DNA of 64,000 nt, taken from Pyropia haitanensis (Eukaryota; Rhodophyta; Bangiophyceae; Bangiales; Bangiaceae). The stretch spans positions 4,271,866 through 4,335,865 of the forward strand of contig SDUX01000001.1 in assembly GCA_008729055.1 (NCBI GenBank). The letters run 5' to 3'. The notes beneath the pieces were generated by a model. The model saw only the letters and a program-made list of their open reading frames with translations. It made no database searches and was not told the origin of the DNA. This document shows positions 32,201 to 43,967 of the stretch, in pieces. Both the position numbers and the translations under genes were made by a program. How positions within the stretch are numbered: position 1 is the first letter of the stretch; each line of letters starts with the position of its first letter.

Positions 32201-34824
32201 TCAGGCCAGCTGCATGGGCGACGCGAGTGCCACCGACGCCGACGACGACCGCGGCGGCGGCGGCACGCGCACGCCAAGCCGCGCGTGCCAGCGCATGACC
32301 AGCGCGGACCGCCGCATCCGCGCGTCGGTCGCCATCGCGTGCAGGCAGTCGCACAGCCGGAGGGGCGTCCGCACCGGCGCCGCCGCCGCTGCCGCGGCAG
32401 CCGCCGCGGCAGCGGCAGCGGCGGTGACGGCCGCAGGAGCAGCTGGGCTGCCAGCGGCAGCTGGCCCGCCGGCGGGTGTGCCCACCCCGTCCCGGGGCGC
32501 GCCGCCGCCCGCAGCGCCGGCCGCCGCCCCGGCTCGTCCGTGGCCACTGCCCGCGACGGAAGGGGGGTGGCGGCCGCCGGGGGATGTTGCCCCCGCAGCC
32601 GCCGCCGCCCCGTCCGCCGCCCGCCCCGCGAGCGGCAAGGACGAGCTGCTGCCCGCCGGGGACGGCGGGCCGCTGCCGGCACCGGCGCCACCGCCGGCGC
32701 CGGCGCCGGCGCCCGGCGAGGCACCGCCTCCCCCCCCCCCCGCCTTTGGCCGGCGTTTGCGCTTAAACATGGACGTCAACGCCGCGTTGGTCGTCCGCAT
32801 CGTGTCGGCCGTCTTGCGCTTCTCCAACGACGCCCGGTCCCGGCGGCCGTCGGCACGGCTGCCGACGCCGCCGCCGCCGCCCACCCCGCCACTGCCACCA
32901 CCGCCGCTACCACCACCGCCGCCACCGCCGCCACCACCACCCCCGCCGCCGCTGCCATCACCGCCCGCATTCGCCGTTGCGGCCGCCGCGGCCGCCGCCG
33001 CCGCGGCGGCAGCCGCCACCCGCGCCGCGTCAGCCTCGCGCCGGCGGGCCACTGCCCGTGCCGCGGCGGCCGCGTCAAACGCGCGTGTCTCGGCTGCCGC
33101 CGCCGCCGCGAGTGCCGCCCGCACCGCGGATGGGCCGCTGCCGCCGGCGCCCCCGCCGAGAGCGGCCCCCCCAGACGCGTCGCCGCGGGCACGCGACGAC
33201 GCGACGAGCCGCTCCAGGACGTTCGCGAGCCGCCCCCGCACCGCGTGTGCCATCACCTCGACCGCCTCGGGGGAGCATCCGCCAGGTAGGCCCGCCGAGG
33301 CACACGCCGCGGCCAGCCGACGTCGCAACGCGGGGCCGTGGAGGACCATCTCAGTGTCGGCGGCGGCCTCGGCCGCCGAAGCCGCTCGCGCCGCCGCCGC
33401 CGACCCCGCCACCGCCCGGCCGTCGGACGCGTCGGTCTGGTCAAGCAGGCCCGCCTCCTCCACGTCCAGGTCAATGCCCGACGCAGCCACAATGTCCATG
33501 TCCGCGTCGTTCGCGCGCTCGGGTTTTGGGGGAGGGGGCGCCGCGGGAGTGGCACGACGCACGGCAGGGGCTGCCGCAGCGGCCGCGGCCGCCGACGCAA
33601 TTGCCGCCGCCGCCGCGGCCGCTGGCGTCACGGGCGTTCCGGCCGCCACCACCCGATGGGGTGCCTGCGCAGCTGGCGCGCGGCGCACTGGCCCGGGCGC
33701 TGCGGCCACCCGAGGCGGCACCCCCCCGGGTGGAGGCGGACGCCCGCTGCGGGCGGCCAGCATCTTGGCTGCCGACGCCTTGGCGGCGGCACCTGTCACT
33801 AGCCTCGGCGCCCCCGCCACCGGCGCCGCTGGTGTCCCCCGCCCGGCGGCCGCGGCCGCCGACGCCGCCGTCGATGCGGCCGCAATAGCTCGCGCAGCGG
33901 CCGTACCGGGGGTGACCACCGCCCCCGCGGGCGACGCCACCTGCGGAGCCACCGTTGCCGGTGGCGGCTTGCGCCGCGGCGGCGCCTGGACCGTCACGCG
34001 CGGCTTCTTGACAGCCGCCGCCATGGCCGCAACCGCTGCCGGGTTGCCAACAGGCGGCGCCAGCCGCTTGCCCGCCGTGACCGGATGGGAACGAGCAGCC
34101 GCCGCCGCAGCGGCCGCAGCCATGAGTGCCGCTTTGCGCGCGGCAGCGGCCGCCGCTGCCGCCGCCATGCCCGCGGGAGTCGGGCCGGTCACGGGCGGTG
34201 GTGGCGGTGGGGGCGGCGGCGGCGGCGGCGGTGGTGGTGGTGGTGGTGGCGGCGGCGGCGGCTGCTGTCGGGCCCTCGCCGCGGCCAATGCAGCAGCAGA
34301 CGCCGCGGCAGACGCGGCCGCCGCCTTGGACTTTGCAATCACCGACGCCGCCGATGGGCGCGCGGCAACGGGCGCGCCGACCGCCGCCGCCACCACCGCA
34401 GGCGGTCTCCGAGGTGGCGGCGGCGCAACCGCCGGGTGCAACGGTGCATGGGCGGGTGCTGCGGCCGCACGGGCAGGCGCTTCCACCTTGACGACCGACG
34501 GGGGCGCGGGGACAACGTGGGGCGGAGGTGGCCGCGCGACGGGCGGCGGCGGCGGAGGAGGCGCCGTCGTCGCAGCGGCCGCTGCTGTCGCGGCCGTAGC
34601 CGCCGCTGCGGCGGCCGCTCTGCGCCGGAGCAGCTCCTGTCGTTGTCGCGCGAGGGCCTCCACCTTGACCACCGACGGGGTCGCCGCTGGAGCCGCTGGT
34701 GCCACTGGTGCCGGCGCCGCCGCCGCAGGTGGCGCCGCCGCCGGTGACGCGGCCGCCGGTGGCACCGCCGCCTGTGGCGCCGCCGGCCGGCCACTAAAGA
34801 CCGCCCCCGCCGCTGGTGCCTCTA

Positions 34825-34871
<47 letters not shown>

Positions 34872-36205
34872 GCGGCTGCCGTGGCGGCGGCGGCCGCCGC
34901 CGCAGCCGTCGGTGCGGCCGCGGCGGGCCGCTTTTCCCGCTTGGCCTTGTACCACAGGCGGAACTCGGCATTGACGTCGAGCGACGCGGCGGCGGGGGTG
35001 AGGTTGGTGATCCAATTGGTGACGCCGTCGAGGAGCTGCGGCTTGGTGATCTGGCCCTTGGTCCAGTACGACCACAGCAGCTTGACCGAGTGCCGCAGCT
35101 TCTTCTCCTTCTCCTCCCGGGTGGGCATGCCCTCCATTAGGCGGCCCTGCAGGACAACCACAAACTGCAGAAAGTGGCTGATGATCATTTGCTCGGGGCT
35201 CAGCTCCACCGTCGCGGCGCCAGGGCGCCGTGCCGGCGTGACAGCCGCGGTCGCGCCCGCCGCGGAGGGCGGCACGGCGGTTCCGACTGTACCGGCAGCA
35301 CCGGCAGTAGCAGCAGGGGGGAGCGGCTTGGCCGCCCCACCGACGGGCACGGCGGGCGCGGCCACGGCCCCGCGCGCCGACGTGGCGGGTACCGCCGACG
35401 CCGCCACTGGTCGGCCCGTCCCATTGACAGTGACGACGCCACCGGGGGCCACCGCCCCCGGTGACGCGGCGCCCAACAGGTGGGGAGGCCCCACCGTCGA
35501 CGGCGTGGCGGGGGCCACCCCCACCGGCGCCGCGCCGGCAACGCCAGCGGCCGACGCGGCGGCCGACGCGGCGGCAGCCGTCGCGGCAGCCGTCGCGGCA
35601 GCCCGGCGCGCCACGGCCGCTTGCGCCGCTACCCCCGCCGCCGCCGCCGCCGCCGCCGCCGACCCGGGCGGGGCAACCCCCGAAACGGCCGTCACCGGCG
35701 CAGGCGGGACGGCGGCGGCGGCGGCGGCGGCCGCCGCCTCCCGCTTGGCGGCAGCCGCGGCCTTGGCGCGGGCCTGGCTGCGGAGGAGCTCCTCCAGCTC
35801 CGCGCTGATGTCCCCCGGCGGTGGCCGGGCCAGCGCGCCGGCGGCGGCAGCGGCGGGTGCCGCCGCCACCGCCGCGGCAGGGGCGGCCACCGGGACGGCG
35901 GGCAGCGCCAGCGACGGTGCCGCAGACCGGCCAGGCGGGGGCGGCAGCGGGGCCACGACAGGCGCCACCGGCGGCGGGGCCGGCGTGGGCGCGGACGCGG
36001 CCGCCGCGGGCGCGCTGCCAGACGATCCAAACAGCGACAGCAGCTCGGTGTAGTTGTGCGACGTGGGCGGCGCGCCGCTGCCAGGCGCCGCCGCCGCCGC
36101 CGACGCTGCCGGCGGGGCCGCGCCGGGGGTGGCGGCGGCCACCCCGGGCGACGGTCGGCCAAGACCCGCCGTCGCGGACGGGGCGGCGGCGGCGGTCGGC
36201 GGCAT
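32201..36205 (-). CDS. TAF4: transcription initiation factor TFIID subunit 4
   Basis: TAF4 pairs with TAF12 through a histone fold and holds TFIID together in the nucleus. One unbroken frame of 1334 codons. About residues 360-450 form an ordered module: SPEQMIISHFLQFVVVLQGR, KKLRHSVKLLWSYWTKGQIT, KPQLLDGVTNWITNLTP, in the position of the TAFH/NHR1 domain and with a similar helix pattern. A Q14 tract follows, then long Ala/Pro linkers including poly-Pro. The conserved C-terminus starts near residue 930 with ADMDIVAASGIDLDVEEAGL, continues MVLHGPALRRRLAAACASAG, EAVEVMAHAVRGRLANVLER (histone-fold-like helices), and ends with KRKTADTMRTTNAALTSMFK and PLRLCDCLHAMATDARMRRS, matching the family's final segment. 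The start at 36205 is the first ATG. Longer than most TAF4 proteins because of low complexity. Confidence 0.8.
34827..34870 (-). repeat. (CAG)n array encoding Q14 in TAF4
   Basis: About fourteen uninterrupted CAG codons on the coding strand, read as CTG on the plus strand. The only pure CAG tract I see in the window. Confidence 0.85.
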
Positions 36206-38957
36206 GGGGACGGGGGAAGGGGGAACCAGGATGACGGACGGGGCGGCTATTCAAGGAAGAAAAAGGCGGGAGTTTGGTCGTGGGGGGGGAGCGGGAGGGG
36301 AATAAAGGGAGAGCACGCCGCGGTGGGACAGGTGCAAGTGAGACGAGGCCGGCACCGCAAGAAGCACACCAAAACGGCGGGCAAACAGCCGTCGGGGGCG
36401 TCACAAAGAGAGGGGCAGACACGGCACGAGGGAGACACAAGAAAGAAAAAGGTCGCACACGCACAAACCGGGGTGTCCAACGTAAGCGACGTGGCCCCCG
36501 CGGCGACGTCCGGGATCCGGCGGCGCTCCCCACCCCCGCCAGCGGATGCCACCGCCCTTCCCGCCCCAGCCGCCGGCTGCCGGCCAGAGCCGGACCGCAC
36601 ATCCCACAGACGGCCAGAGCCGACCCGCGCACCCCATAAACGGCCAGAGCCGGACCGCACGCCCCATAAGCGCCTCCCACCCCTCGTGGGTGCCGCCTCC
36701 CCCCTCCTCCCCAACCCCCCCCACCACTCACCCCCCCGACACCCACCCCCCTCAGCGCCACCACCTACCTGGTCCGCCCACAGCAGGGGCGTGCGATGGG
36801 GGGATGGCCGGCACACGCGGCCCCATGCACACGCCCCTCACGTCCCCCGCCGCCGGCGACTAGGGACACCCGCGCGACGCACCCAGCGAGCCGCGACCGG
36901 TCGCGGTGTACCCCTCGCTCCCCTCCCCACCACGGCCGGCCGCCTCCACGCCCTTCCACCACCCCAGCCCACCCCGTTCCCCCCCCCCCCCCCCCGCCCC
37001 CCCTTCCTACCCCCGCCCCCTCCCCCTCCTCCCCTCGATCGGCCACCGCCAACCCCCCCCCCCCGCCCCCTCCGCCGGCCGCAGCGAGCGCGCGCGTCAG
37101 CCGTCTGCCACGGCGCGACAGCCGTCGCCCGTACGGCGGTTGCGGCGGCGGCGGCGGCGGCGGCACGGCCCGCCCGCCGCTGGCCGCATGGGCCGCCGGC
37201 CGGCCGGCGCGCACGTGTGGGGGGGGGGGCCGCGCGGGGGGTGGTGTCGCCGAGAGACGAGGAGGGGCGCGCCGCCGCACGCACCCGCCGCGACGCGCCC
37301 GCGCCGGTTTTACACGCGGCGTCAGAGGGGGACGGTGGGGGGGGGGGCGGCTGGGGAGGGGCGCCCCCCCCCCCCCGGTGCCCGCCGCGCGGCGCCGCGG
37401 CCTCGCCGCCGCCGCGGCCACCGGCGGCGGCCGCCGCCGCCGGCCGCCGGCCGCCCCGGCCGCGCGCGCGGCCGCGCCGTCGGCCACTGCGGCCGACGCG
37501 GCTCCCGCTGGCCGCCGTGACAATGCGCCACAGGCCCGGCAGCGGCGGCGGCGTCAGCGGGGGGGAGGGGGGGGGGGGGGGGGGGGGTGCCCTCGGGAGG
37601 TCGGTAGGTGGGGGCGGGCCGCGTCGTGCGGGCGCGCACGCCACGCCGCGCCACCCACACGAGGGCAGCCTGCGCAGCGGCCGACGGGCGTGTGGTTGTG
37701 TGGGGGTGGGGGGGGTTTGGGAGGTCGGGAGAGGGGGCGAGGAGCCGGCAGGCACCGGGAGTGGGGGGGGGAGGTGGAAGGGGGGCGTGAGGGGGACAGC
37801 GAGACCACGTCGGCGGGGCGGGGTGCAGCTGGACAGAGGGGCGAGCGGAAGCGGGGGAGTGGGTGGGGGGGTGGGGCTGGCATTGGCGGCCGCGTCGCGG
37901 CGCCCCGAACGCCGTCGGCGGCTTGCCGCTGATCCCGGCGAATGATTGGGGTGCGAAATGGGGGACAGCGACCCCGCCGGCCGACGACGAGCGGCCGAGT
38001 CGGGGGGTGCGGGCGGGTGGGCACCAGCAGACTGGTCTTGGCCAGGTTGGTGGCGTGGTGGGGGGGGGCCCCTTTGGGTGGCGCATTTGGCGGGGGCCAC
38101 CGCCTCGAGACCCTCAACTGTTTGCAAGGCGGGTGGGGACAGCGTGGGGAGAGCGCGCTCTCCCCCACGCCGCCGCCGCTCCGGTTGTGGCCCAACGCAC
38201 TGCACCCAACGAGGGTTCCCACCCAAGATCTGTTTATTTTTGTTTGCCCTGCACCAGTCCCCGACCTGTACTGTCCGTGTTCGAATATTTGACAGTCTGT
38301 GGTTTCTCAGTATTGTACTTGCGACAACTGACAGACAGATTTCGGGTTGTCCTTACAGTGAATGGTGGCGCGGCGCGCGGGCGGAGGACGCCCCCCCCCC
38401 CTCGCAGCGCGCGACGCCACACAAACTCGTCATCCACGCGCCCGCCACCACCACTCGCCCCGTCCGCCCGCTCCACGGCACCCGGGCGCCTCCCCTCCGC
38501 CACCCCCGTCGACCCCGCGTCGACCGCTCAACCAGTCTGGGCACCCCTCTGGCCGCTCGGCGGCGCTCTCACCTCCCCCCCCGCCCCCCATCCTTGCGTC
38601 ACCGACCTGCTCGCCCGCCACAGGCCGACGGTCGCCTGCGGCACGGGCCGGCTGACGGTGCTCCCCCGGCCGGTCGCCGCCGGCGGAGGACCGGGCTGGC
38701 TCGCGCCCGCCGGCGCTGGCTGACGCTGAGGCCACCCGCCTCGCGCGGCAGTGGGGACGGCCTAGGACACCCGCCACGGCTGTGCCCCAGTAGTTGGCCC
38801 CTTTTTTTTTTTGTGCGTTTCCCCTTCACGGTTTGCTTCGTCCCTGCTTTTTCCCGCCTTTTGGTGTCTCCCACGCCCGCCCGCCCGCCCACCCGCCCGC
38901 CCACCCGCCCGCCCGCCCGCGGCGACGGGCGCCACCCCATCCACCCAGCCGGCCACG
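36206..38957. other. 2.7-kb divergent region between TAF4 and the UBX gene
   Basis: Transcription diverges from here. Lower-GC intervals at 36250-36480 and 38215-38360 sit close to the two starts and are the likely promoters. Between them are C-runs (36978-36996, 37363-37376), G-runs (37558-37588) and GC triplets; the frames of up to 460 codons that cross them show no domains. Upstream of the UBX start (38806-38816) is a T11 tract, then (CCCGCC/CACCCGCC)n at 38877-38924. Confidence 0.45.
36581..36670. repeat. three tandem 30-bp repeats upstream of TAF4
   Basis: Units start at 36581, 36611 and 36641, each beginning CGGCCAGAGCCG and ending in CCCACAGA or CCCATAAA/G. Copies differ at a few positions. 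They lie about 375 bp upstream of the TAF4 start codon. Confidence 0.85.
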
Positions 38958-41038
38958 ATGGCGGCCGTCGCGGATGAGGTGGCCCGCTTCATGGACATCA
39001 CCGGCGCTGAGGCGGCGTACGCGTCGACGCTGCTGTCCGAGCACGGCGGCGACCTGGACCTGTCGCTCGCCTCCCACTTTGCCATGCAAGAGGCCGCCGG
39101 CGGGGCGGTCGGGATGGACAATGGCGGCGGCGGCGGGGGGGGTGCCGTCGTGCCCCCGCCGCCCGTGCCCGACGGCGGCGGCGACGGCGGCGGCGGCGCG
39201 CGTGGCGGCGGCGGCTTGCTGCCGCCCCCCGCGGCCCAGCCGGCGGCCCCATTAGCACCAGGCGCCGCGGCGGCGGCGCTGGCGGCGGTGGGGGATGTGG
39301 ACGTGGACCCGACCGCGGGGGACGCGGCCATGGCGGCGGCCATGGCGGCGGCCGACGCGGCGGCGGCGGCCGGCGGGGGGGGGGAGGCGCCCGTCCGCGC
39401 GCCGATCCCGTCGGTCGTGGACCGGCTCATTGACGCGGCGCCGCGGGGGGGGGGGGGGGGGGTGGCGTCCGCCGCCGCTGGGTGGGGGGGGACAGCGACG
39501 CGCCGTTTGCTGTTGCCGCGCCGTTGGCATCTCCGTACGCGACGGGTACGTGTGCCGGGGGGGGGGGTGGGGGGCCGAGGGCGGGTGTTGGTCTGTCGAC
39601 TTGCCGAGTGGAACCGTTGCTCTCTGGGGGGAGAGCTTCTGTGTGTGTGCTGCCTGGCGTGGGCGGGGAGGATGCGGAGGGAAGGCGAGCGGGAGGCGTC
39701 AGCCTGGGGTTGTGTCGTGTATCAGGCGCTGACTGGCATAGTGTTACGTGGCATGCTTTTTGTTTGTTTCCCTCTTGGCTGTTGGCGTGGCTGGGGTAGA
39801 TGTGGGGCTGGCCCGGCCACAAGAGGTGCAGACGACGTCCCAACCCGACGCGGGCGCGTTTAGGATGGCGCCCGAGCCCGGGGGCCTCAACGCCCTCTAC
39901 CGCCCGCCCGCAGACGTGACGTTTGTTGGCACCTTTGATGAGGCCATGCAGTGCGTTGGTCCCACCCTGTGCTCTTTGAAACTGGTTAGCTGGGGTGGGT
40001 GCTCCGTGCCGACGACCTGGTGCGGCTCCTGTTCGGAAGCGCTCTGTTGGTCGCACACCGCGGGTCTTGTCCTGCCTGGGCGCGCTTCTGACCTGTCGCT
40101 CTGGTTTGGTCATGGCCACGCTAGCCCTCTGCATGCCTCTTCCCCTCCCCCCATCTAGGTTTGCGAATGAGGTCTCCAAGTGGTTGCTAGTCAACATCCA
40201 GTCGGCCGACGTGTTTGCCTCCCATGTACTGAACCGGGACGTGTGGGCGCGCCCCGCGGCGCGCAACTTGCTGGACACGTCGTACGTGCTGTGGCAGGTG
40301 GATGCTGCCTCCACCGACGGCGCCCGGTACCTCACTTACTACCCAGGTGGCTCTCTGCCTGTGGTGGCCGTAGTGGACCCCCGCTCTGGTGAGCGCGTCT
40401 GCTCCTGGTCCAGCGACGGACCCACGGGGGAGGCGGCGTTGCGGGAGGCGTCACTGGTGGCCGAGCTCCGCAACTGGTCCACCAACCACGTGCTGAGCAG
40501 CGGCGGCGACGCGGCGCTGGCCGCCGCGCTGGCCGCGTCGCTGGAGAACGGGTCGGCCGAGCCGGCGGTCGCCGCTGACCCGCCGCCGCCCCCGTCGTGC
40601 ACGGGGCCGCGTGCTCCTGCCGCGCCCGCCGCGCCCGCCGCCGCCTCGCTGGCGCCGGCCGCGGCGGCAGAGACCAGCACCGGCACGGCAGCGGCGGCGC
40701 GCCCCCCCCCCGCCGCCGCTGTCGAGGACGAGGCGGCCGCCGCGGCGGCGAACGCGGCCCACGCGGCCGCGGTCGCGGCGGGCGCCCGCGGCGCGCCCGC
40801 GCGGCTGGTCGTCCGCCTCACCCGCGGCGGCCGGCTGCAGCGCACCTGGGGCGCCGCCGACGCGATGGGCGACGTGCGCGGGTGGGTGGCGCGCGCGCTC
40901 GCGCGGGAGGAGCCGGGCGTGGGGGGGGCGTGGCAGCTCGCGTGTGTGCATCCGCGCAAGGTGTTTGATGATGACAGGGTGACGGTGGGGGAGGCGGGGC
41001 TGACGCCCTCCGCATCGCTCGTAGTGCGACGCCTGTGA
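38958..41038 (+). CDS. UBA-UAS-UBX protein, p97/Cdc48 adaptor of the UBXN7/PUX type
   Basis: Such proteins link ubiquitylated substrates to the AAA ATPase Cdc48/p97. Exon 1 (38958-39545) encodes a UBA-like domain: FMDITGAEAAYASTLLSEHG then DLDLSLASHF. A frame change at the G-runs 39448-39461 or 39482-39490 is needed to reach SDAPFAVAAPLASPYAT. Exon 2 (39800-39950) carries RMAPEPGGLNALYRPPADVT and TFDEAMQ; exon 3 (40159-41038) continues FANEVSKWLLVNIQSADVFA, LNRDVWARPAARNLLD, YVLWQVDAAS and VVAVVDPRSGERVCSW, the UAS thioredoxin-like domain, and ends in a UBX domain (RLVVRLTRGGRLQRTWGAAD to SASLVVRRL). Both introns are GT-AG, phases 1 and 2, and joining them restores the family sequence exactly, so these boundaries are well supported. 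Stop TGA at 41036. Confidence 0.82.
39546..39799 (+). other. intron 1 of the UBX gene
   Basis: GTACGTG donor and GGGGTAG acceptor; 254 bp, phase 1. Removing it joins ...SPYAT to DVGLARPQEV in frame. Confidence 0.7.
39951..40158 (+). other. intron 2 of the UBX gene
   Basis: GTGCGTT donor and CCCATCTAG acceptor with a pyrimidine-rich 3' side; 208 bp, phase 2. Removal joins TFDEAMQ to FANEVSKWLL inside the UAS domain, as expected for the family. Confidence 0.85.
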
Positions 41039-41944
41039 GGGGGGTGGCTGGGTGCGGGCGGAACGGGAGGGGCGGGGGGGGGCTGGGGGAGGGGCGGGAC
41101 CGCTGTGCCACGGGGCCTTTTTTTTGTACACCCCGCTATGGGCTAGACGGGCGCGAGCTCCCTGCCATAGAGAGCACATATGACTAGCGACGGTGGCATG
41201 TCAAAGGGGCGCGCCCTCGCGTTCCCCACCCACCTTCCGCGCTCCCTTTGGGCTCCTGGCTGTGCCGAGGACGGCGCCCGTGCCAGATGCCGTGCGCGGC
41301 GACGAGGCGCGCGTCCCGGTGCTCGTGTGGCGTGCGGCCCGGACCCGCGGCAGCGTCGCCGCGCCCGTGGCGGCGGTGCCACGCTGCAGCGCGTGGCCGC
41401 ACCCGTCCCTGCTGGGGCCCCCCCGCACGCCCACCCTCACGGTGGCCACGGCGCGCCCAGGTCACCTGGTACAGCCCGTGCGCCCGTCGCGGCCACGCCT
41501 GGATGTCCGACCGCGGCAGCCACGACGGTCACCATGCTCCGTACTGGCGCAACCGGATGCGCACCGTCCCGCTGCCAGCCGGTTCGGCGACGAAGAGCAA
41601 CCAGATCACCCGCCAGACGTCCGTGCCGCAGCGCTGATGCCCCATTGAAGTGCGCTTGCCGACACGCCCACCGCGCTCGCCCCACCAGGGAGACCCCGCA
41701 GACGACGTGACCGTCTGCACCCGGCTGAGAGGGGCCAGGCCACCGAGGCCGCGCCCCGCTCGCTTCCTGCCTCTTCCTCCCGCGAAAAAAAAAAAAATCC
41801 CCCCCAGGTTACCAGCCCGAACGCCCCCCAAGCCCCCCCCCCCCCCCCGCCCCTTCCAGCCCTCACCGCACCCCGCCCCTCGACCACCGCCGGCCCCGCG
41901 GCGACCACCAGCCGAGTTGCCGCCCCCCCCGCCTCCCCGCATGC
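41039..41944. other. convergent spacer, no gene recognised
   Basis: Lies between the 3' ends of the UBX gene and the membrane protein gene. Open frames at 41180-41710 and 41529-42260 have no domain. An A13 tract (41786-41798) beside a C-rich block (41831-41850) is the most distinct feature. Confidence 0.4.
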
Positions 41945-43126
41945 TCACTTGTCCCCCCTGGACTTCTTCGCCCGTGCCGCACGCTTTTCCGCCTTGCGGG
42001 CGGCGGCGGCGCTCCGCCCCTCCCCCACCACCGCCGCGTTCTGCTTGAGCTCCCGCCGCGCGAGCCCCCCCAGCAGCGCCGCCTTGGCCGCCCACAGCCC
42101 CACCAGCTGCCCCCGCGCGGCCGCCTCCCCCCGGATGAGCGCGACCGCCACAGCGTTGTTGACCGCCGCGCCGGCAAGGCCCACCTTGATCAGGTTGCGC
42201 TGCGCGTCGGTGCCCTCTGTCAGCGGGAAGCCCGGATAGTCGACAAACGCGGCGAGGCAAAAGATGAGCAGCGCAATGACGTGGCCCGTCTGGATGTAGG
42301 GCGTCAGGTACACGCCCTGCTTGTTGGGCGCGCCCTCGCCGAGCAGCGCCGACGCGAGGTCGTAACTGCCAGCGCGCCGCTCCGCGGCGGCCGCAAACTT
42401 GTAGTCGGGCTCCACGTCGACGCGGTCGAGGACGCTCCGCGCAACGAGCGCGTCCGTCTCCTCGGTGGAGCGCCGCCGGTCCGCGGCGGCCGCGGCGGCC
42501 GCGGCGGCAGCAGCAGCGTCGTCCATACCCTTGGCAGGCACGTCCCCGCCGGCTGGGGCATCTGCCGCAGCGCCGGCACCCGCGTCGGCGGCCGAGCCAG
42601 GCCGGTCCGCCAGCGCGGGGGTGCCACCGCCGCCATTGCTACCGCTGTCGGAGGACTGTGCAGGAGCCGGGCGCGCGAGGCGCTTGCGCGTCGCAAACGC
42701 CGACTCGGGCGCCGTCGGCAGCGAAGACACGGACAGCGTCGGCCGCGCCACCCCCGCGCCGGCCGCGTCGTTGGCGTCTGCGTCGGCAGCAGCCGGTGCG
42801 TCGCCTGGCGTGGCCGCTGCATCGGGTGCGGGCGCCGACGCCGATGCCGCCGCCGCCGCCGCCGCCGCCGCGGACGCCGCCGCCGCCGTAGACGCAGCAG
42901 GCGCGCCGCGCCCGCCATCCCCCCCCGCAAGGCCCCCCCCCGCCCTCTGGCCAGACGCGCGACCAGCAGCCTTGCCCCTCCCCCCCCCGCCCTTCTTGCC
43001 GCCCTTGGCCGGGCGGGCCTTCATGACCGCCAGCCGCCGCCGGGGCAGGCCGCCGCCGTCGCCACCGCCGCCGCCGCCCGTCCGAGCGGCGCGCAAAGGT
43101 ACGCAAGGGGGGGCAAACGCCGCCAT
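41945..43126 (-). CDS. uncharacterised multi-pass membrane protein, possibly organellar
   Basis: I do not recognise the family. One intact frame of 393 codons. The first 210 residues are Ala/Gly/Ser-rich, with few acids in the first 60 (many Arg/Lys), which is compatible with an organelle leader. The ordered part begins near residue 235: DALVARSVLDRVDVEPDYKF, SYDLASALLGEGAPNKQGVY. It has two to three membrane segments: TGHVIALLIFCLAAFVDYPG, IKVGLAGAAVNNAVAVAL and GLWAAKAALLGGLARREL, and ends in a strongly basic tail (KAEKRAARAKKSRGDK). The start ATG at 43126 is first in frame; an internal ATG gives MKARPAKGGKKGGGGRGKAA. The clear break between disordered leader and hydrophobic core, without any frameshift, supports a real gene. 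Confidence 0.6.
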   Translation of the reverse strand: MAAFAPPCVPLRAARTGGGGGGDGGGLPRRRLAVMKARPAKGGKKGGGGRGKAAGRASGQRAGGGLAGGDGGRGAPAASTAAAASAAAAAAAAASASAPAPDAAATPGDAPAAADADANDAAGAGVARPTLSVSSLPTAPESAFATRKRLARPAPAQSSDSGSNGGGGTPALADRPGSAADAGAGAAADAPAGGDVPAKGMDDAAAAAAAAAAAADRRRSTEETDALVARSVLDRVDVEPDYKFAAAAERRAGSYDLASALLGEGAPNKQGVYLTPYIQTGHVIALLIFCLAAFVDYPGFPLTEGTDAQRNLIKVGLAGAAVNNAVAVALIRGEAAARGQLVGLWAAKAALLGGLARRELKQNAAVVGEGRSAAAARKAEKRAARAKKSRGDK

Positions 43127-43967
43127 TGTGGTGGCAGCGGGGGTGGCCTGCCTACCGTCGAGGCCGCTGAGCAGAATCGTTGATGGACGGAGGAGCGAAA
43201 AGCGATGGGTGGGGCGCGGCGCGGCGGGACAGAGTGGAACGAGGTGCGGTGGGGTGGGGCGGGGCAGAGCGGGGGGGGGTGTACAAGAGGAATGGATGGC
43301 AGGGGGCAGCGAGGTACCTCGGGCGGAAGGGAAAGGCAGCAGAGCAACGGGCAGAGGCCAAAAGACCGAGGCGCACAGAGAGGCAGCTCTCGGCCAGAGC
43401 CGCCGTCGTCAGCAACTCGCGCACAACCTTGGAGGAACACGTTGGTCATGCGCCGTGGACCGGGGCGGCGACCACCGAGCTCGTCGAGATCAAAAAGATC
43501 GATCGCCAACGGGTATGACCATCAACGGACGATTTTGGTGTGAGCACTGAACTGTACGTTCATTAGTTGGACCAAAATGGTATCAATCTGAGGCCTTTCG
43601 GCTGAACTACAGGTTAGACCCCCTCGGGAAATGTCCGACCCGCTCGGGAAAGGTTCCCGGGAAAGGTCGGCACCTAACCATCTAGTGAACGGCCGACAAT
43701 TACCCAAGATATGGCTCGTCGGCGAGGATGCGAGACGGTGGAGACGCCCCGAGGTCCGCGTGGAACAGGTGTGCAAGATGAGCGCTGTCTCAGCGTCCTG
43801 CAGCGTCCACCGGACCGCGGGACTCGTCCGCCGCCACCGTTCCCGTCCGACATGCCCCGTCATGGGCGCTGTCGACCGCCACCGGCGAGTCCCCCAGGGG
43901 CGCCTCACGCCGCCTCGGGGCACAGCGCAGGCCACCCCCAGGCACGTCCCTGTCCGCACCGCAGGCA
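43127..43967. other. left flank of the retrotransposon complex
   Basis: Presumed promoter of the membrane protein gene at 43130-43500, then lower-GC DNA at 43500-43720. Two overlapping plus-strand frames end at the LTR but show no domain. The last five bases before the LTR are AGGCA. Confidence 0.4.

Noticed and set aside
31974..36053. 1359-codon plus-strand frame opposite TAF4
   Set aside because: Antisense shadow; the minus strand has the TAF4 C-terminal domain in one intact frame.
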